This document shows, one piece after another, positions 48,511-58,102 of a stretch of 64,000 nt of DNA. A program made the translations under genes and the position numbers. Under the pieces are notes generated by a model, which saw only the letters and a list, made by a program, of their open reading frames with translations, searched no databases and was not told where the DNA came from. Origin of the DNA: CAYFYS01 sp965202905 (GTDB lineage: Bacteria > Pseudomonadota > Alphaproteobacteria > MPNO01); NCBI GenBank assembly GCA_965202905.1, contig OZ241868.1, forward strand, positions 1,984,001 to 2,048,000. Reading direction: 5' to 3'. Each line of letters begins with the position of its first letter. The first letter of the stretch is position 1.

Positions 48511-50913
48511 TCAGCGAAAGGCCGCCGGGCGCGCGGCCTGGACCATCTCAAAGATCCGCGCGGGCGTCAGCGGCACCTCGGTGACCACGACGCCCAGCGG
48601 CGCCAGCGCGTCGGCGACCGCGTTGGCGATCACCGCGAGGCCGCCGATGGCGCCGCCCTCGCCCAGCCCGCGGACGCCGCCCAGCGTGCCCGGCGGCTCG
48701 TCCTCGAGGTGGACGACCTCCATGCGCGGGATCTCGCAGGACGACGGCACGAGGTAGTCCGCCAAGCTGGCGGTCACCATCTGGCCGGCCTCGTCGTGGA
48801 TCACCTCTTCCAGCAGGGCCGCGCCGATACCTTGCGCGACTCCCCCATGAGCCTGGCCGTCGGCGATCAGCGGGTTGATCACCCGGCCGCAATCCTCGAC
48901 CGCGACGTAGCGGCCGATCGAGACTGCGCAGGTCTCGGGGTCCACCTCGACCATCGCGATGTGGGTGGCCGAGGTCGCGGTCGCAAAGAACGGATCGTAG
49001 ACCCGGCGCGCCTCGAGATTGCCGATCTCGTCGCGCAGGTCCTTGGGCAGCCGGCCCATCTGCGAATAGACCGCCTTGGCGAGCTCCGCGACGGTCATCG
49101 TCCGATCGGTGCCGGCGACGCCGACGACGCCGCCCGCGATCTCGATGTCGGGCTCGGCGGCCTCCAGCAGGTGAGCCGCGCAGCGAATCACCTTCGCGCG
49201 GACCGCGCGGGCGGCCAGCGTGCCTGCGCCGCCGGCAAGCACCGCGCTGCGGCTGGCATAGGTGCCGGTGCTGTGGGCGTTGGTCGCGCTGTCGCCGAGG
49301 TCGATATGGATGTCCTCGAGCCGGACGCCGAGCTCCTGGGCGACGACCTGGGCGAGCGTGGTCTCGATGCCCTGGCCCTGGGAGGACACGCCGAAGAACG
49401 CGGTGACCGAGCCGGTCGCGTCGATCTCGACCGAGGCGCCCTCGGTGCCGGTGTTGACCGGCATTCCGGGCGCAACCGAGATGCGGGATCCGAGCCCGGT
49501 GAGCTCGGAATAGGACGCGATCCCGATTCCAACCCAGCGGCCGGCCGCGCGGGCGGCATCGCGTTCGGCGCACAAGGCCCGGTAGCCGGCGGACTCGCAG
49601 GCCGTGTCGAGGCAGCCGATGAAGCTGGAGCGGTCCCAGACGATGCCCGAGGCGACCTTGTAGGGAAACTCCCCCTCGGCCACGAGGTTGCGCCGGCGCA
49701 GCGTCACCGGGTCCATGCCGAGCCTCGTCGCGGCCATGTCCATCAGCCGCTCGGTCACGAAGGCCGCGATCGGCCGCCCGACCCCGCGATAGGGCCCACC
49801 GCCGGGCTTGCTGGTCGCGACCGCCCGCACGCGGCCGTCATAGGCCGGCAACCGATAGGGACCGGGAAGGAAGCTCACCACCTGCACCGGCTCCAGGCAG
49901 GCGGTCCAGGGATAGACCGAAAAGGCCCCGACATCGCCCAGCGCATCGGCCTTGAGCGCCAGCACGGCGCCCTCGGCGTCGAGCGCGAGCTCCGCATCGA
50001 CGGTCTCGTCGAACGCCTGGGTTGTCGACAGCAGATCCTCCTGCCGGTCGCCGAACCACTTGACCGGCCGGCCCAGTTTCAGGGCGAGCGCCGCCAGGCA
50101 GATATCCTCGGGATACAGCGTCGCCTTGGCGCCGAACCCGCCGCCGACATCGGCGGAGATCACCCGCACCCGGCTGCCCGGCATGGCAAAAATCTCGGCC
50201 AGCGCGTCGCGGACGATTCCGGGAATCTGGGTCGTCGAGTGGAGGGTGAGCGTGCGGCTCCGCCTGTCGTACTCGGCAAGACCGCCGCGGGCTTCGATGG
50301 TCACCGGCGTCTTGCGGTGGATCCGGAAGCGGCCACGGACCCGGACCGCGGCCGCGGCCATGACCCGGTCGACATCGCCGCGCCCGAAGGCCCGCATGGC
50401 CAGCACGTTGGTGCCGGCATCCTCGTAAAGCAGCGGCGCGCCGTCCGCAGCGGCCTCCGCCGCATCGACCAGGCTCGGCAGAGGCTCGATGTCGAGCGCG
50501 ATCCGCCCGGCCGCGTCCTCGGCCGCATACCGGCTGTCGGCGAGAACCGCGGCCACCGGGTCGCCGACATGGCGCACCTTGTCGACGGCGAGCGGCCCCA
50601 GCGGCGTTGCGTGGTAGTCCTTCATGCGCGAGGTGGCGCGGATCGGCCGGGCGATGTCGGCGAAGTCCGCGGCGGTGTAGACGCCGATCACGCCCGGCAT
50701 CGCCAGCGCTTCCGACAGAGCGATGCCGGCAAGCCTGCCATGCGCGGTTTCGGACCGCCGGAAGACGACATGGGCCATGCCGTGGACCTGCCGGTCGTCG
50801 ACGAAGCGTCCGAGGCCGCGCAGCAGGCGGGGATCCTCCCGCCGTGTGACCCGCGCGCCGACAAGCCGCGGCCGCGCGGTCAGGAGATCTCCCGGCGTGC
50901 TCCGCCCAGTCAT
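48511..50913 (-). CDS. Xanthine-dehydrogenase-family molybdopterin-binding subunit
   Basis: 800 residues, the CoxL/CutL-type large subunit. The first domain begins RREDPRLLRGLGRFVDDRQV; molybdopterin-binding parts are DVGGGFGAKATLYPEDICLA, PYRGVGRPIAAFVTERLMDM and SSQGQGIETTLAQVVAQELG, and the catalytic glutamate is in GLGEGGAIGG near the end. The active-site loop PYRGVGRP lacks the VAYRCSFR of form I CO dehydrogenase, so a different substrate is expected. No medium (FAD) or small (2Fe-2S) subunit is encoded next to it. Overlaps the upstream Rieske gene (ATGA). Confidence 0.9.
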   Translation of the reverse strand: MTGRSTPGDLLTARPRLVGARVTRREDPRLLRGLGRFVDDRQVHGMAHVVFRRSETAHGRLAGIALSEALAMPGVIGVYTAADFADIARPIRATSRMKDYHATPLGPLAVDKVRHVGDPVAAVLADSRYAAEDAAGRIALDIEPLPSLVDAAEAAADGAPLLYEDAGTNVLAMRAFGRGDVDRVMAAAAVRVRGRFRIHRKTPVTIEARGGLAEYDRRSRTLTLHSTTQIPGIVRDALAEIFAMPGSRVRVISADVGGGFGAKATLYPEDICLAALALKLGRPVKWFGDRQEDLLSTTQAFDETVDAELALDAEGAVLALKADALGDVGAFSVYPWTACLEPVQVVSFLPGPYRLPAYDGRVRAVATSKPGGGPYRGVGRPIAAFVTERLMDMAATRLGMDPVTLRRRNLVAEGEFPYKVASGIVWDRSSFIGCLDTACESAGYRALCAERDAARAAGRWVGIGIASYSELTGLGSRISVAPGMPVNTGTEGASVEIDATGSVTAFFGVSSQGQGIETTLAQVVAQELGVRLEDIHIDLGDSATNAHSTGTYASRSAVLAGGAGTLAARAVRAKVIRCAAHLLEAAEPDIEIAGGVVGVAGTDRTMTVAELAKAVYSQMGRLPKDLRDEIGNLEARRVYDPFFATATSATHIAMVEVDPETCAVSIGRYVAVEDCGRVINPLIADGQAHGGVAQGIGAALLEEVIHDEAGQMVTASLADYLVPSSCEIPRMEVVHLEDEPPGTLGGVRGLGEGGAIGGLAVIANAVADALAPLGVVVTEVPLTPARIFEMVQAARPAAFR

Positions 50914-52142
50914 TCGGCCGGCCCGCCCCCCGGCGCGATGACAGGCACGCTCCCGGGTGCGGTGGGAGGTACGGTGACGGCGTTGCGCGCGCCGATCTGC
51001 AGAACCGGCTCTGTGTCCTCGCGCAGCAGGCCCGGCGGATCCTCGCCCCGGTCGATCGCCGCGAGCCCCGCCGTCAACAGGCGGCGGAACATCACCACCC
51101 CCATGTCCGATGTGCCGAGATGCTCGCGGCCGCGGCTCGCGATCGGGCCCTGGCTGACCTGAGCTTCCCAGTCATCGGGCAGGCGCTGCCGGTCCTCGTA
51201 GGTGCGCGGCGGCATCTCGAGCGCGCTGCGCCGCGGCGGCTTGTCGCTGTCGGGCGGCGACAGGTTGATATGGAAGCCGACCGAACGGGTGTCATCGACC
51301 GGCACCCACCAGCCGATGCGCCGGGCGGGCTCGGTCTCGCGTTCGGGGTCGTCGCCCGGCACGGTCGCCGGCGGGATGCAGCGCGCGGTCGGCACGATCA
51401 CCTCGCTGACCCTCAGGAACCGGTTGCCGTTGGGCAGCGTCGCCTCGCGAATGTACTGGACGCCATGGCCGACGTCGACGAAGTCGATCTCCGGGCGCGC
51501 CGAATAGGCGTCGGTGAAGTTGAACACCCCGCCGTGCCAGGTGTGCAGCACATAGGTGTGCCAGGCATCGATCGCGTTCTCCTGGAGTTGCAGCCAGTTG
51601 CATTCGGCGATCGCGCCGCGGCTGTGGTCGCGATAGGCGCCGTAGTCCGAGCCCGGACGCTCCAGGACATTGTATTTGCGAAACGGCGGCCTTTTGTCGG
51701 GCGGTCCCATATAGGCGAAGACCAGGCCGTGATACTCCCGGACCGGGTACCAGGGCTGGCGGATCTTGTCCTTGTAGTCGCTGCCCAGCGGTTCGGCCGG
51801 CTGGTCGAGACAGCGCCCTTCGACGTCGAAATGCCAGCCATGATAGCAGCAGCGGACGCCCTCGCCGTCGATCTGGCCGAATTCGAGCGAGGCGCCGCGG
51901 TGGATGCAATGGGCATAGAGCAGCCCGGCCCGCCCCGATCCGTCGCGGAACGCCACCAGGTCCTCGCCAAGGATGCGCACGCGCCTGGGCAGCGCGCCGA
52001 GTTCGTCGGACAGGCAGACCGGCTGCCAGTAGCGCCTGAGCATCTCCCCCATCGGCGTGCCGAATCCGACCCGCGTCAGCGTGTCGTCCTCTTCCGGCAC
52101 GACGCCGATCCGCCCGTATCCCGATCCGTCCGCCGTCGTCAT
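50910..52142 (-). CDS. Rieske aromatic-ring-hydroxylating oxygenase alpha subunit
   Basis: 410 residues. The Rieske cluster is bound by CIHRGASLEF and CCYHGWHFDVEGRC; the mononuclear iron site is in ENAIDAWHTYVLHTW with a later Asp/Glu (DMG region). The opening LTRVGFGTPMGEMLRRYWQP is that of phthalate 4,5-dioxygenase-like oxygenases, which need no beta subunit. Catalyses hydroxylation or dihydroxylation of an aromatic acid or ether using an external reductase not seen here. It is followed with overlap by the molybdo-hydroxylase gene, and diverges from the amidohydrolase gene. Confidence 0.9.
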   Translation of the reverse strand: MTTADGSGYGRIGVVPEEDDTLTRVGFGTPMGEMLRRYWQPVCLSDELGALPRRVRILGEDLVAFRDGSGRAGLLYAHCIHRGASLEFGQIDGEGVRCCYHGWHFDVEGRCLDQPAEPLGSDYKDKIRQPWYPVREYHGLVFAYMGPPDKRPPFRKYNVLERPGSDYGAYRDHSRGAIAECNWLQLQENAIDAWHTYVLHTWHGGVFNFTDAYSARPEIDFVDVGHGVQYIREATLPNGNRFLRVSEVIVPTARCIPPATVPGDDPERETEPARRIGWWVPVDDTRSVGFHINLSPPDSDKPPRRSALEMPPRTYEDRQRLPDDWEAQVSQGPIASRGREHLGTSDMGVVMFRRLLTAGLAAIDRGEDPPGLLREDTEPVLQIGARNAVTVPPTAPGSVPVIAPGGGPAE

Positions 52143-52297
52143 CGTCCAGTCCGCATGGCTCGATCGGCGCGATTGTGACGGGGCGGGGCTCTGCGGGCAA
52201 CTCGGATCGGCCGCTTGCCGGCTCCGGTCTCGGGGTGTCGTTGCCGCGAAAGGGCCTCTACCCTGAAGCTTGGTGAACGAACGGCGGGAGGCGTCCG

Positions 52298-53734
52298 GTG
52301 GAGACGCTGATAAAGGACTGCCGCGCGCTGGCGCCGGTGGACGGCGGGCTGGCGATGCGGGGCTGCGACATCCTGGTCCGGGACGGCGCGATTGCGACGG
52401 TCGCCGATGCCGGCCGGGTTGACGCCGGCGCCGATGCAGCGGTGCTTTCGGGCGCCGACCGGCTGGTCGTGCCGGGGTTCGTCAACGCCCACACCCATTC
52501 GCCGTCGAACATGCTGCGCGGGACGGCCGACGGGATGGACCATGTCGGGTTCATGTGGATGAACCAAGCCGACAGTTTCGGCCGCAGCGAGGAGGAGATC
52601 GAGATCTCGGCCGCGCTGGGGGCGCTCGACATGCTGCGCTCGGGCGTCACCGCGGCGATCGACCACTACCCGGAGCAGAACTGCCGGGTCGAGGCGGTCG
52701 CGCCGGTCGCGCGCGCCTATGCCGGGATCGGCATGCGGGCCGCGATCGCGCTTCGGATCTTCGACATGGACTATGACGACATCGATCCGGCGCGGTTCAA
52801 GGGCCTCGATGTCGAGATCCCTGCGGAAAACCCGCTCACCCCGCTGCCGGCGGCGGAGATCGACGCCATATGCCGCGAGGTCGTAAAGGCATGGCACGGC
52901 CACGCAGGGCTGATCTCGATCTTCCCGGGGCCGTCCAACCCGGTCCGCTGTTCCGACGACCTGCTGGTGCGCTGTCACCGAATCGCGGTCGAGCACGATC
53001 TCGGCGTCCACGCCCATCTCCTGGAGACCCGCATCCAGCAGACGCTCACGGCCGGGCGCTACGGCCGCTCGATGGTGGCCCAGATGGCGGCGCTCGGCAT
53101 CCTGGACCGGCGCTGGTCGTTCGCCCATACGATCTGGGTCGATGACGCCGACATTGCGCTCCTGGCCGAACATAGGGCCGTCGTGGTCCACAACCCGCAT
53201 TCCAACTCCAAGATCGGCGCGGGCGTCGCGCCGATCGCCAGGATGCTCAAGGAAGGCGTTCGGGTGGCGCTCGGCACCGACGGGGCAAACACCAACGACA
53301 CCTTGAGCCTGCACGAGGCGATGACCCTGGCCTGCCTGCTGCCGCGGGTGACCGGCGTCGAACGGGCGGACTGGCCGGGTCCGGCCGCCGCCCTCGCGAT
53401 GGCGACGACCGGCGGTGCGGCGGCGCTCAACCTGGCCGGACGGCTCGGCGCCCTCGCGCCGGGCATGAAGGCGGATCTGGTGCTCTACGATCTCGGCACG
53501 CCGGGCTTCGCGCCGCTCAACGACCCGGTCCAGCATCTGGTGTTCTCCGAGCGCGGTCGGTCGGTCGCGACCGTCATGGTCGGCGGCGCGGTGGTCTACG
53601 ACCAGGGCCGATACGCATCGGCCGGGGCCGAGGCGGTAATCGCCGAAGCGCGCGCGATGCGCAGGAGCCAGCTCGGTCGCAACCGGGCACTTTACCGGTT
53701 CGCCGAGGCGCTGGTGCGCGCCCAGGCGCATTAG
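52298..53734 (+). CDS. Amidohydrolase, cytosine deaminase/atrazine chlorohydrolase-like
   Basis: 478 residues, metal-dependent TIM-barrel hydrolase. Motifs: VPGFVNAHTHSPSNMLRGTA (HxH), VHAHLLETRIQQTLTAGRYG (His and Glu), FAHTIWVDDADIALLAEHRA (His) and VALGTDGANTNDTLSLHEAM (catalytic Asp), which is the arrangement of the TrzN/SsnA/GuaD branch. Acts on ring C-N or C-Cl bonds or deaminates a nucleobase-like compound. Start GTG at 52298 with GGGAGG upstream. First of a five-gene forward run with Rieske, reductase-like and decarboxylase genes. Confidence 0.9.
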   Translation: METLIKDCRALAPVDGGLAMRGCDILVRDGAIATVADAGRVDAGADAAVLSGADRLVVPGFVNAHTHSPSNMLRGTADGMDHVGFMWMNQADSFGRSEEEIEISAALGALDMLRSGVTAAIDHYPEQNCRVEAVAPVARAYAGIGMRAAIALRIFDMDYDDIDPARFKGLDVEIPAENPLTPLPAAEIDAICREVVKAWHGHAGLISIFPGPSNPVRCSDDLLVRCHRIAVEHDLGVHAHLLETRIQQTLTAGRYGRSMVAQMAALGILDRRWSFAHTIWVDDADIALLAEHRAVVVHNPHSNSKIGAGVAPIARMLKEGVRVALGTDGANTNDTLSLHEAMTLACLLPRVTGVERADWPGPAAALAMATTGGAAALNLAGRLGALAPGMKADLVLYDLGTPGFAPLNDPVQHLVFSERGRSVATVMVGGAVVYDQGRYASAGAEAVIAEARAMRRSQLGRNRALYRFAEALVRAQAH

Positions 53735-53796
53735 GCTTGCCCGGGCCCGGCTCTTCGCCCACCATCGGCGCGAAACCAGACGGGGCTTGCGGCGAC

Positions 53797-55086
53797 ATGG
53801 CGGTGGGGAGAGCGACCGGGCTCGACATTGCGTGGGCGCGGGACGACGGCACAAGAGTGCCGTTCGAGGTGTTCTGGGACGAGGCGCTTTACCACCACGA
53901 GCTCGACCGGATTTTTTCCGGCCCGCACTGGCAGTATCTCGCCCTGGAGCAGGAGATCCCTGAAGCGGGCGATTACGCCGCGACCTATCTCGGCGAGCGC
54001 CGGGTGGTGGTGGCGCGCGGGACGGACGGGCAGGTCCACGCCTTCGAGAACCGCTGCGCCCATCGCGGCGCGCAGGTCGTCACCCGGCTGCGCGGCAACG
54101 CCTCTCAGTTCAACTGCTCCTACCACATGTGGTGTTACGACCACGCCGGGAACCTGATCGCCGTGCCCCAGCAGAAGGGCGTCAAGGGCAAGGGCGGTAT
54201 GCCGGAGGATTTCGCGCTCGAGGGCCGGGGCCTGCGCAAGCTCAAGGTCGCGCGCCTGCGCGGCCTGATCTTCGGCGCCTTCGCGGACGACATCATGCCG
54301 CTGGAGGACTATCTCGGTCCCAACGCCGTCGCGCAGATCGAACGGATCACCAGCCGTCCGCTGCGCCGGCTGGGCTATTTCCGCCAAGTGGTCGAGGCGA
54401 ACTGGAAGCTCTACGCCGAGAACACCCGCGACCCCTATCACGCGCCGCTGCTGCACCTGTTCCATGTCAGCTTCGGGATTCAGACTCCGGCCATGAAGGG
54501 CGCTGCGCTGATGGATCCCGAGCACAAGAACAACTGCATCCTGTCGATCGCCGATCCCGACGATGCGAAGGACCACGAGCTCCTGACCGAGCAGTACAAG
54601 ACCAACGCCAAGTACCGGCCGGAGTTCGCGCTCAAGGACCCGCGGCTGATCGGCACCAGGCGGTCGTTCGACGACGATATCAACCTGGTGATCATGTCGA
54701 TTTTTCCGTCATTGGTGATCGCCCAGGTGGAGGGCGCGTTTCAGATCCGGCATGTGCGCCCCAAGGGGCCTGAGAAATTCGAGATCTACTGGACCTATTT
54801 CGGGTTCGACGACGCCGCCGCGGAGGAGCATGCGGACAAGCTGCGGCTCGCCAACATGATCGGCCCGGCCGGGTTCATCTCGATGGAGGACGGCGAGGCC
54901 GCCCGGCTGGTGCAGCAGGGCGCGCGCACCCAACGCGGCGACAGCGCCTTCATCGAGATGGGTGGGCGCGGCGCGGTGGAGGACCAGGACCATCTGGTCA
55001 CCGAGGTCTCGATCCGCGGCTTCTGGCAGTACTACCGCAAAGTCATGCGATTCAACGGCGCGCAGGGACCGGGCAATGGCGCGTGA
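53797..55086 (+). CDS. Rieske aromatic-ring-hydroxylating dioxygenase alpha subunit
   Basis: 429 residues. Rieske ligands: RCAHRGAQVV and CSYHMWCYDHAG. Catalytic iron site: ENTRDPYHAPLLHLFH, with the bridging Asp. Resembles the two-subunit benzoate/anthranilate/terephthalate dioxygenase group. The start at 53797 leaves a GGCGACATGG context without a strong ribosome site; an upstream ATG at 53737 is possible. Its stop overlaps the beta-subunit gene by 11 bases, implying coupled translation and an alpha-beta enzyme. The electron-transfer partner is not encoded nearby. Confidence 0.92.
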   Translation: MAVGRATGLDIAWARDDGTRVPFEVFWDEALYHHELDRIFSGPHWQYLALEQEIPEAGDYAATYLGERRVVVARGTDGQVHAFENRCAHRGAQVVTRLRGNASQFNCSYHMWCYDHAGNLIAVPQQKGVKGKGGMPEDFALEGRGLRKLKVARLRGLIFGAFADDIMPLEDYLGPNAVAQIERITSRPLRRLGYFRQVVEANWKLYAENTRDPYHAPLLHLFHVSFGIQTPAMKGAALMDPEHKNNCILSIADPDDAKDHELLTEQYKTNAKYRPEFALKDPRLIGTRRSFDDDINLVIMSIFPSLVIAQVEGAFQIRHVRPKGPEKFEIYWTYFGFDDAAAEEHADKLRLANMIGPAGFISMEDGEAARLVQQGARTQRGDSAFIEMGGRGAVEDQDHLVTEVSIRGFWQYYRKVMRFNGAQGPGNGA

Positions 55087-55564
55087 CGACCCGCAGGCCG
55101 GCGCGCCCTATGTGGAGTTGCTGGCGCTCTATGCCGACTATGCGCTGGCGCTGGAGGAACGACGCTTCGAGGACTGGCCGGGATTTTTCACCGAGAGCTG
55201 TGTCTACGAGGTGCAGTCGCGCGAGAACCGCGAACTCGATCTGCCCGGCGCGCTGATCATGTGCGATACTCGCGGGATGATCGAGGACCGGATCGCCGTC
55301 CTGCGCGATACTCTGACCTATCCCTATCTGCACATCCGCTACATGGTCGCGAATCTGCGCGTACTGGAGGCGGCGGAGGACTTCTGGAGGACCAGCGCCA
55401 GCTACCTCGTGCTGCACTCGACCGAGGAAGGCGAGACCCGGATCTATTCGACCGGCAAGTACGAGGACGAGATCGTCCGCGAGCACGGCGCGCTCCGCTT
55501 CCGCAAGAAGATCGTCGTCGCCGACACCTTCGCGATCGACAATCTGCTGGCCGTTCCGCTTTAG
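55076..55564 (+). CDS. Ring-hydroxylating dioxygenase beta subunit
   Basis: 162 residues of the SnoaL/NTF2-like fold. YVELLALYADYALALEERRF, FFTESCVYEVQSRENRELD, RIAVLRDTLTYPYLHIRYMV and a C-terminal RKKIVVADTFAIDNLLAVPL match the small subunit of benzoate/anthranilate-type dioxygenases. It begins inside the last codons of the alpha-subunit gene, so stoichiometric synthesis is likely. Beta subunits are structural and help define the substrate pocket. Confidence 0.92.
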   Translation: MARDDPQAGAPYVELLALYADYALALEERRFEDWPGFFTESCVYEVQSRENRELDLPGALIMCDTRGMIEDRIAVLRDTLTYPYLHIRYMVANLRVLEAAEDFWRTSASYLVLHSTEEGETRIYSTGKYEDEIVREHGALRFRKKIVVADTFAIDNLLAVPL

Positions 55565-55585
55565 GCGAGGCCCGGGGAAACGCGC

Positions 55586-56554
55586 ATGACCGAAGCGTTG
55601 GTGGTTCACGAGTATGGCGGGCCGGAGGCGATGCGGCTGGAGGATGTCGAGGTCGGCGCGCCCGGGCCGGGACAGATCCGCATGCGCCATACCGCGATCG
55701 GACTCAACCTGTCCGATACCTACCGCCGGCGCGGGGTCTATCCGCTGGCGCTGCCGGCGATCGTGGGCTCGGAAGGGGCGGGCGTGGTGAGCGAAGTGGG
55801 CGCCGGCGTGGAAGGGCTGGCCGTCGGCGAGCGCATCGCCTACGCCGGGCCGCTGGGCGCCTACGCCGCCGAACGGCTGATCGCCGCCGACAAGGTCGTC
55901 CGCCTGCCCGATGGCGTCGATGACCGCATTGCTGCGGCGATGATGCTCAAGGGCCTGACGGCCCACTACCTGCTGCACTGGACTTATCCTGTCCGGCGTG
56001 GCGATACGGTCTTGATCCACGCCGCGGCTGGCGGGGTCGGCCTGATTTTCTGTCAATGGGCGAAACATCTGGGCGCGACCGTCATCGGCACCGTCGGCTC
56101 TGCCGCCAAGGCCTCGATCGCCGAGGCCCACGGTTGCGATCATCCGATCGTCTATACCGAGCGGAATTTCCGCGAGGCGGTGATGGAGATCACCGGCGGC
56201 GCGGGCGTGCATGCGGTCTACGACTCGATCGGCGCGGATACGATCGAAGCCTCGATCGCCTGTGCCCGACCGCGCGGGGTGATTGCGGGCTTCGGCCAGG
56301 CCTCGGGTCCGTTCCCGCCGCTCGATACCGGGCTGTTGGCGCGGGGCTCGAAGTTCCTCACTCGGCCCGGACTGGCCGATCACACCGCCACGCGGGAGAT
56401 GATCGAGACCGGCGCCGGCAGGCTGTTCGAGGCCGTGGGCGCCGGCGCGGTGCGGATCAACGTCAACCAGGTCTATTCACTGGCCGACGCCGCCCGGGCG
56501 CACGCCGACCTCGAGGGCCGCAGGACCACGGGCTCGACGGTTCTCATCCCCTGA
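55586..56554 (+). CDS. Zinc-free quinone oxidoreductase (MDR superfamily)
   Basis: 322 residues. GroES-like N-terminal part (MTEALVVHEYGGPEAMRLED, GLNLSDTYRRRGVYPLALPA) and a Rossmann domain with DTVLIHAAAGGVGLIFCQWA and HLGATVIGTVGSAAKASIAE. No zinc-binding cysteine cluster, as in QOR/crotonyl-like reductases. Would reduce quinones or enones with NADPH, or might serve as reductase in this cluster, though it lacks flavin and iron-sulfur domains. It lies 21 bases after the beta subunit and 33 bases before the UbiD gene. Confidence 0.9.
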   Translation: MTEALVVHEYGGPEAMRLEDVEVGAPGPGQIRMRHTAIGLNLSDTYRRRGVYPLALPAIVGSEGAGVVSEVGAGVEGLAVGERIAYAGPLGAYAAERLIAADKVVRLPDGVDDRIAAAMMLKGLTAHYLLHWTYPVRRGDTVLIHAAAGGVGLIFCQWAKHLGATVIGTVGSAAKASIAEAHGCDHPIVYTERNFREAVMEITGGAGVHAVYDSIGADTIEASIACARPRGVIAGFGQASGPFPPLDTGLLARGSKFLTRPGLADHTATREMIETGAGRLFEAVGAGAVRINVNQVYSLADAARAHADLEGRRTTGSTVLIP

Positions 56555-56587
56555 GCGGGACGCGCCGGACACGAAACGGAGCAGTCG

Positions 56588-57997
56588 ATGAACAAGGATC
56601 TCAGGACGTTCCTCGCCGAGGCCCGCCAGATGGGGCCGGGCTACTTCGCCTCGGTCAGCCGCGAGGTCGATCCGATCTACGAGCCCTGCGTGATCCAGCA
56701 GAAATTCGCCGACCGCGACGAATGGCCGGTCATCCGGTTCGAGAATGTCGCCGGCTCCGACATGCCGCTGGTTACCAATCTGTTCGGCAAGTACGAACTC
56801 CTGGGTCTGGCGCTGGGGGTCGACCCCGACCGGCCGAAATCGGAGATCCTCGACCGCTTCCGCGAGCGCATCGCCAGGCCGGTGCCGACCGTGCAGGTTT
56901 CGAGAGACCACGCCCCGGTCAAGCAGGTGGTGATCGGCCGGGACGAGATCGACCTCGGCGCGTTGCCGATCCTCAAGCACGCCGAGGGCAACTCGGGCAA
57001 GTACATCGCCATCGGCTGCCTGGTAGTGAAGGACCCCGAGACCGGAGTGCTGAATGCCGGGGTGTACCGCCACGAGGTTCAGGGCAAAGCCGAGCTCGCC
57101 TGCATGTTCAACCCAGCGCACCACGCCGGTTATATCTATCGCAAGTACCGCGAGGCGGGGAAGCCGATGCAGGCGGTGCTGTTCATCGGCCACCACCCGG
57201 CAGGCGTGCTCGGCGTGCTCTCCAAGCAGTCCTTCCACAGCGACGAGTACGAGATGATGGGGGCGCTGATGGGCGAGCCGCTGGAGGTCGTCGACGGCGA
57301 GACGGTCGACATCCCGGTGCCCGCCTGGGCGGAGATCGCGATCGAAGGCGTCCTCGATCCCAACAAGGAGACCAGCGATGGCCCGTTCTCCGAATACACC
57401 GGCTTCTACGGCCCGGCCAAGGACCCCGTCGGGCTGATGCAGGTCACAGGCATCACGATGCGCAGGGATGCGATCTTCCACGACCTCGATCCGTCGCACC
57501 GCGAGCACAACCTGGCCGGCGCGCTCACCTTCGAGGCTGCACTCTACACCGCGGTCTCCAAGCTCGTCCCCTCGGTCACCGGCCTTCACATGCCGCCCTC
57601 GGGCAACTGCACCTTCACGGCTTATGTGAAGATCAGGAAGCGGGTCCCGGGCGAGGGCAAGTCCGCCGGGCTGGCCGCTTTGGCGGCCGACCCCAACGTC
57701 AAGATCGCGGTCGTGGTGGACGACGAGATCGACATCTACAACGATTCGGACATGCTCTGGGCGATCTCGACCCACGTCCAGGCCGACCGCGACGTCAGCA
57801 TCATCCCCTACGCCATGGGCGCGCATCTCGACCCATCCGCCTATGGCGAGGTGCGCACCGACAAGGGTCCGATGCAGACCAAGATGATCATCGATGCGAC
57901 CAGGCCGGCGACGCTCGGTTTCGCCGAGCGCATCGTGCCTCCCAAGGAGGCCTGGGACCGCATCCGGCTGGAGGACTATGTCGACCGGCTGCCCTGA
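56588..57997 (+). CDS. UbiD-family prenylated-FMN-dependent decarboxylase
   Basis: 469 residues. DLRTFLAEARQMGPGYFASV opens the protein; HAEGNSGKYIAIGCLVVKDP, VYRHEVQGKAELACMFNPAH, IAIEGVLDPNKETSDGPFSE and YTGFYGPAKDPVGLMQVTGI carry the prFMN and metal contacts and the Glu-Arg-Glu catalytic set typical of UbiD enzymes. It catalyses reversible decarboxylation of an aromatic or unsaturated acid. Together with a dioxygenase and amidohydrolase this suggests breakdown of an aromatic carboxylate. UbiX, needed to make prFMN, is not in the window. Confidence 0.92.
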   Translation: MNKDLRTFLAEARQMGPGYFASVSREVDPIYEPCVIQQKFADRDEWPVIRFENVAGSDMPLVTNLFGKYELLGLALGVDPDRPKSEILDRFRERIARPVPTVQVSRDHAPVKQVVIGRDEIDLGALPILKHAEGNSGKYIAIGCLVVKDPETGVLNAGVYRHEVQGKAELACMFNPAHHAGYIYRKYREAGKPMQAVLFIGHHPAGVLGVLSKQSFHSDEYEMMGALMGEPLEVVDGETVDIPVPAWAEIAIEGVLDPNKETSDGPFSEYTGFYGPAKDPVGLMQVTGITMRRDAIFHDLDPSHREHNLAGALTFEAALYTAVSKLVPSVTGLHMPPSGNCTFTAYVKIRKRVPGEGKSAGLAALAADPNVKIAVVVDDEIDIYNDSDMLWAISTHVQADRDVSIIPYAMGAHLDPSAYGEVRTDKGPMQTKMIIDATRPATLGFAERIVPPKEAWDRIRLEDYVDRLP

Positions 57998-58102
57998 GCC
58001 CGCACCCGGCCTTGCCCGACCGGTACGGCGACTTGCGATTCGCGGCGCCGGTTCCGGATCGCCGTTCCGCGGTCGCAGCGCGTTGCCTCTGCGCGCGGGA
58101 GG

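Noticed and set aside
48298..51162. A forward 954-codon open frame
   Set aside because: It lies opposite a clear molybdo-hydroxylase gene and a Rieske gene; its translation is Arg/Gly/Asp-rich without family motifs, a usual by-product of high GC.
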